Shown in pieces: positions 22,801-26,628 of a stretch of 26,628 bases of DNA (positions are counted from its first letter, which is position 1; every line of letters begins with the position of its first letter). The translations under genes and the position numbers were made by a program. The notes below the pieces were generated by a model, which was given only the letters and a program-made list of their open reading frames with translations, was not told where the DNA came from and made no database searches. Source of the DNA: Salpingoeca rosetta (taxonomy: Eukaryota > Opisthokonta > Choanoflagellata > Craspedida > Salpingoecidae). The DNA lies in the NCBI RefSeq assembly GCF_000188695.1, contig NW_004754898.1, positions 641,150 through 667,777 on the forward strand. Reading direction: 5' to 3'.

Positions 22801-25800
22801 CACTGGAGCTGATCCTGGGGCCCACAGTCCTCGCCGGTGCCATAGCACACGCCGCATCGATCCCGCACAGAGGACACGTTGTACAGCAGCCCACCAGATC
22901 GGGCAGCACATGCCCGCTCGTACAGGGTGAGCAGCTGACACGCCTCCCGCCTTGCCTCTGCTTGGCTTTCGGCGAAACAGGCGCGGGCAACGCACAGGTT
23001 ATGATAGGCTGCTGGCTCCTCCAGCGAGAAGCAGCTGTCCTTGTACGGGCTGACCTCTGACACGGGGTCAAGGTCAGCACACAGCATCGCAGCAGAGGTG
23101 CATGACGTGTTGGCCGGGGGAGGGAGCACCACAGGGTCCTCGGGAACAGAGCAACCACCGGTGACAGATGAGGCCAGGAGCTGCGAGGCCCCGGCAGCGT
23201 CCAGTAGCGTTGTGCTTCCACACGCGGCGGCGTTGCCTGCGACAACGGCGCTGGTTGCCATCACGCGCACCATGGAGGTAGAGGACGCAGCAACGGCCAC
23301 CACAACGCGAGCAAGCACGCCCACGGGCTGCCTGATAAAGTCGGTGTTGTTTGAGTACCTCTCAGTCCCGGGTGCACTGCCGCTGTATACGGTAAGCAGC
23401 AGCTCCGTCGAAGTGCGCTCCAGCAGAGCGTGCTGCAACCTGACAGGGAAGCCCGTGGTCGTGCGGCCGTTCACCACGGCAACGTTGGGCTGCCGTGGAT
23501 CAAGTGTGAAGGCAGCACTCGTGTGGGACGCCGTGTGGTTCACGACCATGTGCACCACGCCAACGACTGGCGACACGGACACGGAAACACCTGCAGCACG
23601 CAGCAGGGTCAGGTCACACACATCGTTCTGCTCGCCAAGCGCGAGCGCGGTGCGATCGGAGGTGGCATCAGGGCGGAAGGTCAGCAGGGACGCCTGCGTC
23701 GCCGAGCACTCGTTGGGCAGGCTGCAGCTCGTGCCGTCACCGCGGCACACGCCGCAGCGATCAAACACCGAGGCAGCACCGCGCACACCTGCGGAGAAGC
23801 AGAGCGCCTCCACGTTGCCGAGGAAGCCGCACGCCGTCTCACGTGCCAGGGCAGGGGTGGAGGCCAGGCACACGCGGGCAACGCACGACGCGTACGCCCT
23901 GTTGAGGTCAAGCGCCTGCTCGCAGGGGGCGTACTGACCAGACGCGAGCACCTGACACTCCAGCTGTGCGCGCATCGCAGCCTCAGGGCTGGCACACCCT
24001 GGTGCCGGGTCTTCCGGCCCGGTGCACGTCGTCTGCTGGAACAGCACGCTGTCACCCAAACGCTGCTGGCTGGCCACGACGCTTTGTGGGAGATCACCAT
24101 CGCCCGCGAGCTCGCTCGCAGTGCACAATCCAGTCACGTTGAGGCTCACCGAGGTCCTTGGACCAGGGCTGTTGAGAAGTGAGTCTCCAGCATGCAACAG
24201 CACGTTGGTGTCCATGCGAACAATGTCCCTGTGCACGGACAGTGACCAGCCAGTTTGTGCAGAGATGCGTCCCTTGACGAGGCCATGAAGCAGCGTGACC
24301 GCCGTCGGCGAGGTGAGCACCAGCTGCCCAAAGCCAGCGCTGGCACCGACACGCATGGGCCAGGTGGAAGCGCCGGTGTCCAGCGCCGTTCCGTTCACCC
24401 AGACACCAACGGCGCCATCGTCACCCACGCGCAGCTCAACGACAGCACCCGAATCATCAGACACAGCGAGACCGCGCCCGCCCTCCTGGAACTGCACAAC
24501 AATGCTGGATGAGCTCACGGACGTGACGTTCTTCGATGTGGTCGTGTTTCCAACTGTTTGTTCGACCGTCGTCACTTGTGTCTCGACGCGAGAGACACGC
24601 ACGGCCTCATACGTGCACGAGCCAAGGAAGTCGTGAGTCGCGCCATCAAAGGTGGTGAGGGCATCAATCGTGGGAGACAGGGAGCACGTTGCGCCAGGGA
24701 AGGCGGTTGGATCCTGCACATCGCAGCCTGACCCATCGCCAAAGCACACACCACACACATCCCGGGTCTCGGTCGGCAGCTGCACGCCGCACTGGCGGTC
24801 AAAGGTGGAGATGACATCACACGCAGCCTCAGCACCGGCGTCAGCGTCGCTCGCGCTGCAGAAGGCCTCCATGCATGACACGTGAAACTCGGCCGCTTGA
24901 AGCGTCGTCGTGGGGCACTGAGATGCGAGCGCGGCGAGCGTGGCATTGTCTGAAAGCGCGTGACAGAAAGTTTGCGCGGCTTCCACAGTCGTGGCAGCAG
25001 CGCCCTCGCAGGTAGCGCGGGGCGTGACCGGCGGCTCTGGCGCCGTTTCGCACGCCGCATCCGCGCCAATGGCGTTGTTGGTGGCAGGCACCATGTGCGA
25101 GGCCAGGTTGGCGCTGGTGAACTGCGCCGGCGTCAGGGTGCACGCACCGCAGCTGCCAGAAGCGCTTCCCACGCCCTCGCTCGGACCGCTAACCTCCACG
25201 TCCGACCGGGAAATGGTCACACGCAGAGGCAGGGCAGGAACAGCGAGCGACAACTCCCCTGCAAGCGTTGAAATGAGCGTGCGGATACCGCGAGTGGCGC
25301 CGAGGTACGCGCCCGAGCCCACAACGACCGGCATGCCGTTCACTTGCACAGTTACAGCCGCGCCCGCCTGTTGTTGCTGCTGGGCGGAGAACATGCTTGC
25401 AGGCTCAACCACCACTGTGTCGTTCTGGAACCGAACGGCAATGGCAACCACCGCGCTGTCTTCGGAGAACTTGGCCTCCACGCTAAAGTCTGTGCCGGCA
25501 TCCTCCGCAACGCGCTCGGCGCAGGCACCCAACAAGCGGTAGAAGCACACGGGGTACGCATACTGAGCCGACGAGCTGGCCAGCGTCTTGAAGAGCCCAC
25601 GGTACCTGTACCGACACGTACTCCATGCACGGCACGTCTGCACCTGCCACGCATCACTGGACGTCGCCTGCGACAGCAACGCGGTTGCATCGAGGCAGTC
25701 GCCACAAGCGTCCTGCACGCTGCCGTCCAGGTGGACGCCGGCGTCAACACAGGCCTGTTCATACGCGCGCAGTGCTGTGCATGGGACCTGGGAATCGCAC

Positions 25801-26628
25801 GGCGCCGCCACGCACGCGTCGTAAAACGGTTGCGGATCAACGGCAACATGGCAGGGGGAGAACAGCCCAAAGCGCGAGGAAATGAGCTGGCACGCGGTGC
25901 TGTCATCGCCCGTGTCTGCGGCACCGGAAGAGGTGCAGGCATCAGGTGGGAACTCGGGGTCTGAGCACGTGCGGTTGGCAAACTTGAGCAGGTGGCTCGA
26001 GTACCCAACCAGCTGACGCGCCCCGAAAAAGTAGGCATCGCTGGTGTCAGTCACGCTGAGCTGCGTGTCGTCGCCCGCAACGCCGTTGAAGTTGCCGCAG
26101 AGGCCGCACAATGCGCCCCCACGCCACTGCGCACCATTCGCCTGCACAGACACCACGCCATCCGGCACACGCCACAGCACACGTACCCCAAGCCGGGCAG
26201 AGACAATCTCAAAGCCCCAAAGGCGGCGATACATCGTGACTTCGTTGCTGGTGGTGAAGGGGAAGTGGGGGATCACGTCGGGGCCCAGGTACGCCTGCCA
26301 GTCCTCATCCGCACTGGCCAGGCTTGAGTACAACGACACAGGATCTTCTGAGAAGGAGCGGAGCGCAACGCCAACGACACACCGCTGAGAGCCGTCACCA
26401 CAGGCCGCAAGCGTCGCCTGCACCTCAAACGCGTCGGACTCGCAGTCCTTGGCGACGACGTAGGTGCACATGCCGGGGAACTGCCACACGTGCTCATCAA
26501 AGGTTTCAATGAGCATGCCGTCGCGCACGGTGCAGGTCGCATCTGCCGCGCACGTGGAACCGTCACCGTCGCACACGCCACAGCGATCCACCACAGCGGC
26601 GTCGCGCGTGTGGCCCTCGGCGATGCAC
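1..26628 (-). CDS. Giant VWD/C8/LamG/EGF single-pass membrane glycoprotein, partial at both ends
   Basis: One minus-strand gene fills the window. Residues are counted from the first whole codon at 26627. Residues 1 to about 6335 form 21 VWD-type modules, most with a C8 domain and a CGVCxGDGxxC linker. Residues about 6360-8570 carry three LamG domains, three C8-like domains, several EGF-like repeats, two further VWD domains and a Thr/Ser stalk. A transmembrane helix lies near 8615-8640 and a cytosolic tail of at least 235 residues follows. The start and stop codons lie outside the window; the codons upstream of the GTG at 26594 are open and coding-like. The frame is interrupted by three apparent single-base losses near 17880, 16759 and 15680, and is otherwise free of stops with no obvious intron. 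VWD/C8 proteins are secreted or surface multimerising glycoproteins, so an adhesive or matrix role is inferred. The gene could be annotated elsewhere as two or more genes, or with artificial micro-introns, because of the frame breaks. Confidence 0.9.
537..548 (-). other. NPLY (NPxY-type) motif
   Basis: In frame, the tail reads MMPNPLYSAPESS. The motif lies about 53 residues after the membrane helix. NPxY is a known PTB-binding and endocytic signal; activity here is inferred from sequence only. Confidence 0.75.
594..605 (-). other. NPMF (NPxF-type) motif
   Basis: In frame, the tail reads FSFVNPMFEIQ, about 34 residues after the helix and 15 residues before the NPLY motif. NPxF is an accepted variant in some PTB and sorting-nexin ligands. 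Confidence 0.6.
708..782 (-). other. Transmembrane helix
   Basis: Some 25 mostly hydrophobic residues (FYLTIIVSGVCIVFMFVWYI, then III and TL) are followed by Tyr-Thr-Arg-Asn-Lys. The Arg/Lys on the tail side fit the positive-inside rule and a type I orientation with the C-terminus in the cytosol. Confidence 0.93.
930..1150 (-). other. C8-like domain 3, membrane-proximal
   Basis: Cysteines and aromatics fit C8: GCVFESATLQ, EALCDDM, ATECSALG, FYHGACVCEIA, SSVCLFAHYC. It is the third C8-like domain found directly after a LamG domain. A short Thr/Asp-rich spacer (about 930-785) connects it to the membrane helix. Confidence 0.7.
1452..1466 (-). other. Polybasic RRRR-E site, candidate proprotein-convertase site 2
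   Basis: Four Arg codons in a row are followed by Glu-Thr-Glu in a loop of LamG 3, just before the DFEGHMDEVRF strand. It matches a minimal R-x-R-R motif, but Glu after the cleavage position is less favourable than Ser. Confidence 0.4.
1872..1973 (-). repeat. Hexanucleotide repeat coding for (Gly-Ser)17
   Basis: A tandem run of mainly gagcca/gagccg hexamers on the plus strand, becoming cttccg-type at one end, translates as 17 Gly-Ser dipeptides in the gene's frame. The whole run is a multiple of six bases, so copy-number changes keep the frame. Confidence 0.92.
2372..2630 (-). other. Thr/Ser-rich mucin-like stalk
   Basis: This segment of about 85 residues is mostly Thr, Ser, Ala and Asn, has several NxT/S sequons, lacks Cys, and ends in ten consecutive Thr (2376-2405). 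Such segments are usually O-glycosylated and extended. It separates the EGF block from LamG 3. Confidence 0.85.
2376..2405 (-). repeat. Thr10 run in the stalk
   Basis: Ten Thr codons of mixed type (cgt, tgt and ggt on the plus strand) stand in a row. Mixed codons suggest selection on the amino-acid run and not only replication slippage. Confidence 0.9.
2630..3415 (-). other. About five EGF-like repeats
   Basis: Successive repeats carry CSNRGVC and CLCDPNFQGADC; CVSGYGGDHC; CGSHGEC and CACDAGFTGPTC; CSGHGLSC and CLCQRGWAGPTC; CGGHGDC and CDCDARFTGDNC. The fourth repeat has an Asn/Thr/Ser-rich insertion with several N-glycosylation sequons between its cysteines. A final half repeat ends FPYTGSNC. 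Confidence 0.87.
3445..3915 (-). other. Terminal VWD domain (23), MUC4-like subtype
   Basis: The domain opens CTAFGDPYFTSFAG and then FSGLGTYTLVRTDTMHVQ, which is closer to the MUC4/SUSD2 type than to the array modules. It contains a core Cys pair and ends MHGLCGSNSTALQ, with the first Cys of CxxC lost. It is the VWD nearest the membrane. Confidence 0.85.
3960..4265 (-). other. EGF-like repeats before the terminal VWD
   Basis: EGF-type Cys/Gly spacing is clear in YCECDAVHFGITC, CSGHGSCNSVTGQCMC and CSPGWTGVDC. An upstream partial repeat has IGPTCDRLCLFG. The placement between a C8-like domain and a VWD mirrors 6490-6195. Confidence 0.82.
4285..4500 (-). other. C8-like domain following LamG 2
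   Basis: The segment has LADCNRWIGSLQAMC, YYLLQCLQQG and FAFATLC, a reduced C8 pattern like that after LamG 1. It is followed by EGF-like repeats, giving the same order as the first LamG block. Confidence 0.58.
4581..4595 (-). other. Polybasic RRRR-S site, candidate proprotein-convertase site 1
   Basis: Four consecutive Arg codons are followed by Ser and a Ser/Gly-rich flexible stretch, after acidic DEELLQ. R-x-(K/R)-R followed by Ser matches the furin consensus. Use as a cleavage site is inferred. Confidence 0.55.
4770..5600 (-). other. LamG/pentraxin-like domain 2
   Basis: The strand pattern is the same as LamG 1: FEVSVKPKQVGGVAFAY at the start, INKWHQLSVVWTRSQGTAEV in the middle, VLLGVW, VGDVDELRLWTRPSN and the closing MWKFDEGSGDVVGD. 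Confidence 0.85.
5650..6135 (-). other. Degenerate VWD-like domain 22
   Basis: The segment LVHAFEGISFAYPSPGRVV stands where a VWD would have its FDG motif. It is followed by CQQGRAVCVSEVTVRFG, FEVRVNNVL, LRFDVGSVLVIEQRQGFLEV and TEGLLGSC. The order and spacing match the terminal VWD at 3915-3445, but the CGLCG motif and most cysteines are gone. Confidence 0.55.
6195..6490 (-). other. EGF-like repeats between C8-like 1 and VWD-like 22
   Basis: Cysteine spacing and aromatic/Gly positions fit EGF-like folds: CVCDPGYYGTEC, then CNGNGLCRVDGTCACDPQWTGADC and CAQGWLGAKC. One partial repeat precedes them (TKCDKLCYNGHAS). They probably act as extracellular spacers. Confidence 0.8.
6515..6700 (-). other. 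C8-like domain following LamG 1
   Basis: A compact Cys-rich segment has FRCGLF, TPCRLL, DFYLKACLADIA and YADYC. The spacing fits a C8 domain that has lost some of its cysteines. It is not preceded by a VWD; it follows LamG 1. Confidence 0.6.
6820..7540 (-). other. LamG/pentraxin-like domain 1
   Basis: An acidic spacer (ELDEEDILDILEKDW) leads in. The domain shows the concanavalin-like sandwich pattern: FVMIEFLVKP near the start, LNAWNHITLVWSRTTGVVNLF in the core, then VLSFGQW, VGCVDEIRIFEK and the terminal VSLWKFDDGAGAVAKD. These are hallmarks of LamG/pentraxin-type folds, which bind glycans or proteins in known family members. The ligand here is unknown. Confidence 0.82.
7623..8495 (-). other. 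VWD-C8 module 21, last of the array
   Basis: The VWD has HMTTFDGLPFSFCGRGRFVV and ends LCGLCGHFSG. The C8 domain (about 7840-7665) has GRYSACHGVVDPEPYVRAC, CSSACSCAV and YEQAC. The linker CGVCGGDGSQC at 7623-7655 closes the array. The next domain is LamG. Confidence 0.86.
8496..9377 (-). other. VWD-C8 module 20
   Basis: The VWD is canonical: YVTFDGESLDFAGECEY and RVCGLCGNMNGLADEF, with an Asp-rich loop in the middle. The C8 domain (about 8740-8545) has YGSC, DPEPFYRACLSMAC and FESLC. The linker CGVCGGDGSTC is at 8496-8528. Confidence 0.87.
9378..10334 (-). other. VWD-C8 module 19, atypical VWD
   Basis: The VWD carries YRTFDGATIWRTNVYDY but has no CGLCG; instead GIAGNNNGHIGDD stands at that point, keeping only the NNNG element. 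The strands are Arg- and Tyr-rich. The C8 domain (about 9695-9425) has LCHVLVDPLGSLAGC, YYQACLEAAC, an Ala/Thr/Asn loop and YEGAC. The linker CGVCGGDDSTC is at 9378-9410. Confidence 0.74.
10335..11108 (-). other. VWD-C8 module 18
   Basis: The VWD opens CTSLFGRYHASTAGRFLAV with CAITIARDC and ends LCGACGLAAS, a CxxC variant. The C8 domain (about 10540-10340) has SYCAVVRTTLFASC, YYQSCLRRVC and LERHC. No CGVC linker follows; the module closes with CSPVTGC. Confidence 0.78.
11109..11934 (-). other. VWD-C8 module 17, cysteine losses in CxxC and linker
   Basis: The VWD is diverged (FFRFDGHLGHHRYTC) and ends AGGLCGEQPMGQ, where the first Cys of the CxxC is Gly. The C8 domain (about 11350-11150) has HPLAGC and QYCLRHMCEC. 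The closing linker is CGVLFGDGTSC at 11109-11141, in which the second Cys is Leu. This parallels module 8, which also lacks one cysteine in each element. Confidence 0.78.
11935..12746 (-). other. VWD-C8 module 16
   Basis: The VWD is a short form with CSALGNKYILTYDSRLYAF and CSYVLARDC, ending in VCGLCGANIDG with CxxC intact. The C8 domain (about 12160-11980) has VCGRLRQFSGPYGGC, LYNMCVEEAC and FEDQC. The linker CGVCFGDGRSC is at 11935-11967. Confidence 0.82.
12747..13652 (-). other. VWD-C8 module 15
   Basis: The VWD has YYVTFDGYEYDFMGLCDYTV, two cysteines in the core, and MTGLCGNFNKQALDD at the end, with the first Cys of CxxC replaced by Thr. The C8 domain (about 12990-12790) has DYCGLVTDVNGPFASC, YHACVRSFC and a dense CTCFAELRCGC. 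The linker is atypical: CESCDAVTGEC at 12747-12779, keeping the Cys spacing but not the GDG core. Confidence 0.84.
13653..14648 (-). other. VWD-C8 module 14, with poly-Ser insertion in C8
   Basis: The VWD has the TVDGLNADFPGACSFVLARS start and ends GLDGLCSVAVDG, with CxxC lost. The C8 domain (about 14000-13700) is split by a Thr/Ser insertion that includes eight serines in a row (13821-13844). The cysteines on either side (YYEMCIADKC, then ACGVLKDVVGEC) still complete the C8. The linker is CGVCFGNGTSC at 13653-13685. Confidence 0.8.
13821..13844 (-). repeat. (GCT)8 microsatellite coding for poly-Ser
   Basis: Eight gct triplets on the plus strand translate as eight Ser in the gene's frame, followed toward the N-terminus by Asn and three Thr. 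They lie inside the C8 domain of module 14. Confidence 0.93.
14649..15530 (-). other. VWD-C8 module 13
   Basis: The VWD reads TFSGYENAFSGICDYVVAKDC, then a strand-rich core, and RVCGLCGQPLS with CxxC intact. The C8 domain (about 14885-14680) has REYSACHAVVD, YIELCRTAKC and YEAAC. The closing linker is not of the CGVC type: it reads CHAPRDPMTC, keeping only two cysteines. Confidence 0.82.
15677..15685 (-). other. Frame break 3
   Basis: The coding frame changes from CRDAVCL to GSTSTVATPIPPSTC. Adding one base in the cc pair near 15679 joins them and completes the C8 cysteines. The uncorrected frame ends at 15590. After this point the original frame stays open to the window end. Confidence 0.87.
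16261..16706 (-). repeat. Near-identical duplicated block, copy B
   Basis: This is the partner of copy A. On its low-coordinate side (below 16261) the two copies differ at many positions, and copy B has two extra residues (TFSSRY against GSRY). The offset of 881, one short of a multiple of three, itself reports the missing base near 16759. Confidence 0.93.
16756..16762 (-). other. Frame break 2
   Basis: The plus strand reads gcgatccgcagg here, while the equivalent place in copy B (about 15867-15878) reads gcgatcccggag. A run of three C is reduced to two. Only the restored frame continues into DRTSGNATTS, matching DRTSDNATST in copy B. Uncorrected, translation stops at 16675. Confidence 0.9.
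17142..17587 (-). repeat. Near-identical duplicated block, copy A
   Basis: This block matches 16261-16706 with a constant offset of 881 bases. I count three mismatches in about 446 positions and no indel. It encodes the Thr/Pro linker end and the first half of a MUC4-like VWD. Similarity drops sharply at the 17142 side. Confidence 0.93.
17592..18185 (-). other. VWD module 10, without C8, ending in a Thr/Pro linker
   Basis: The VWD has CDFVLAKD and FEVHARFVC, and after the first frame break continues with YALEMQANGMRVTW and GLEGLCG. The first Cys of the CxxC is lost. No C8 domain and no CGVC linker follow. Instead there is a short Thr-rich linker (TTTTTTPTTVPSEP) leading into the two repeated VWD domains. 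The frame changes within the domain near 17880. Confidence 0.75.
17877..17891 (-). other. Frame break 1
   Basis: Upstream coding reads FVLFSDGSTL in one frame, and downstream coding reads AASDTYALEMQANG in the next; together they give a continuous VWD strand pattern. One base appears to be missing. Without correction the frame ends in a stop at 17817. The missing base cannot be named from this site alone. Confidence 0.85.
18186..19055 (-). other. VWD-C8 module 9, most canonical of the array
   Basis: All the hallmarks are present: HFVTFDGSAYDYAGTC, CSYILAKDC, a clear MCGLCGDFTGSAIDDF, then a C8 domain (about 18425-18225) with YDACLRDAC and LEYC. The linker CGVCGGDGTSC is at 18186-18218. It resembles VWD-C8 units of mucins and zonadhesin but has no TIL domain. 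Confidence 0.88.
19056..19925 (-). other. VWD-C8 module 8, paired cysteine losses
   Basis: This is a canonical VWD with FGDPHYVTLDKTVFSFSG and CDYVFAKDC. The multimerisation motif reads CGLVGKYDN, so the second cysteine of the CxxC is lost. The C8 domain (about 19275-19095) is intact (GPFASC, FYEACLADMC, YDVLC). The closing linker reads CGVAFGDGSSC at 19056-19088, with its second Cys also lost. Confidence 0.85.
19926..20783 (-). other. VWD-C8 module 7
   Basis: The VWD shows the typical HGQCSYVLAEDC and a strand hairpin (VFLDGIEVTEVP) before CGLCNTALDD; the CxxC is kept but the following Gly is Asn. An extra Cys pair (GCTVNGTC) follows. The C8 domain (about 20160-19965) has DYCAAL, GPYAAC, YVDACISDYC and YEDRC. 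The linker is CGLCFGNGESC at 19926-19958. Confidence 0.8.
20784..21887 (-). other. VWD-C8 module 6, long form
   Basis: At about 1.1 kb this is longer than its neighbours. The VWD starts with CSLHGASFVQPFAADPF and ends with an intact CGLCGSAEG; it contains an RGD tripeptide (SRGDEVLF). The C8 domain (about 21080-20830) has YCHVLRDTAGPYASC and CVYDYC, with an extended Ala/Asn-rich loop before the last cysteines. The linker CGVCFGDGSTC is at 20784-20816. Confidence 0.72.
21888..22823 (-). other. VWD-C8 module 5, VWD diverged
   Basis: The VWD-like half opens with CSLLDTHTLVPFAADS and CELLLVGD and ends with GMCWPAS in place of CGLCG. A Ser/Asp-rich spacer follows. The C8 domain (about 22155-21935) has YCDRMTAPG, YYRSCLSAFC and YERAC. 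The linker CGVCFGDGSAC is intact at 21888-21920. Confidence 0.62.
22824..23723 (-). other. VWD-C8 module 4, VWD strongly diverged
   Basis: The segment between the linkers has the length and the hydrophobic strand pattern of a VWD but no TFDG or CGLCG; only isolated cysteines remain. The C8 domain (about 23085-22870) is recognisable from YKDSC, LCVARAC and LYERAC. The closing linker is CGVCYGTGEDC at 22824-22856, in which the GDG is altered to GTG. VWD assignment is by position in the array. Confidence 0.6.
23724..24722 (-). other. VWD-C8 module 3
   Basis: The VWD domain shows TTFDGATHDFLGSCTY, followed by a Thr/Val/Ser-rich segment with NxT/S sequons. The CGLCG position is replaced by a single-Cys segment (GLCTASEL). 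The C8 domain lies at about 23965-23770 (CQVLASGQYAPC, YASCVARVC). The linker is CGVCRGDGTSC (23724-23756), which contains an RGD tripeptide at 23736-23744. Confidence 0.7.
24723..25680 (-). other. VWD-C8 module 2, VWD degenerate
   Basis: The VWD half is hard to recognise. There is no TFDG motif; the region keeps a Cys-rich start (CRAWSTCRYRYRG), hydrophobic strands and a late SCGACT in the place of CGLCG. A QQQQQ run (about 25368-25382) sits in the middle. The C8 domain (about 25010-24790) is clear, with FHVSCMEAFC and STFDRQC, and is followed by the linker CGVCFGDGSGC at 24723-24755. It was called as a module mainly from its spacing and its C8 and linker. Confidence 0.65.
25680..26582 (-). 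other. VWD-C8 module 1
   Basis: The module begins with the linker CGVCDGDGSTC (26550-26582), followed by a VWD domain with a degenerate TFDG motif (TFDEHVWQFPG) and CTYVVAKDC. The VWD ends in an intact CGLCGNFNG near 26082-26110, the CxxC that in VWF and gel-forming mucins is linked to disulfide multimerisation. The C8 domain (about 25893-25700) carries the usual pattern of C, then DPQPFYDACVAAPC, then YEQAC. The closing linker is degraded to CGDCL, with no GDGSxC half. Confidence 0.8.

Noticed and set aside
26592..26594. A translation start at the GTG codon at 26594.
   Set aside because: The frame is open and coding-like upstream to the window edge, and the codon lies immediately before the linker motif DRCGVCDGDG. 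It is an internal valine.

Overview
This window looks like a piece of a GC-rich nuclear genome from a unicellular eukaryote, and a choanoflagellate or another holozoan protist is my best guess. The support is domain content: von Willebrand factor D (VWD), C8, EGF-like and LamG/pentraxin-like domains, a Thr/Ser-rich stalk, one transmembrane helix and a cytosolic tail with NPxY-type motifs. No species is claimed. There is no bacterial gene organisation, no RNA gene, and no promoter or terminator that I can support.

Essentially all 26.6 kb is one gene on the minus strand, open at both window edges. The protein therefore reads from right (N-terminal side) to left (C-terminal side). About 8,870 residues lie in the window, and neither the start codon nor the stop codon is present. 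One reading frame is open from 26628 to about 17880. The same frame is open again from about 15680 to position 1, over 5,200 codons without a stop. Between these the coding frame steps twice through the other two frames, because one base appears to be missing at each of three places (about 17880, 16759 and 15680). After the third step the original frame is restored.

Region by region: (1) 26628-7623 is an array of 21 VWD-type modules. Most have the order VWD, C8, then a short linker of the form DRCGVC(F/G)GDGSxC in the place where animal mucins and VWF carry a TIL domain. (2) Inside the array, 17591-15531 holds two VWD domains of a different, MUC4/SUSD2-like subtype joined by Thr/Pro linkers. 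A 446-bp stretch of these is almost identical between the two copies. (3) 7620-3445 is a twofold super-repeat: LamG, C8-like, EGF, VWD. (4) 3415-2630 holds about five EGF-like repeats and 2630-2372 a Thr/Ser-rich stalk. (5) 2195-930 holds a glycine-rich stretch, a third LamG domain carrying a (Gly-Ser)17 insertion, and a third C8-like domain. (6) 782-708 is the transmembrane helix. (7) 707-1 is a cytosolic tail with NPLY and NPMF motifs and several other tyrosines.

The overall picture is a giant type I membrane glycoprotein. It has a mucin/zonadhesin-like ectodomain, two polybasic RRRR sites that could be proprotein-convertase sites, and a tail that could bind PTB-domain or endocytic adaptors. 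A role in cell-surface adhesion or extracellular-matrix attachment is inferred from the architecture, not shown by the sequence.
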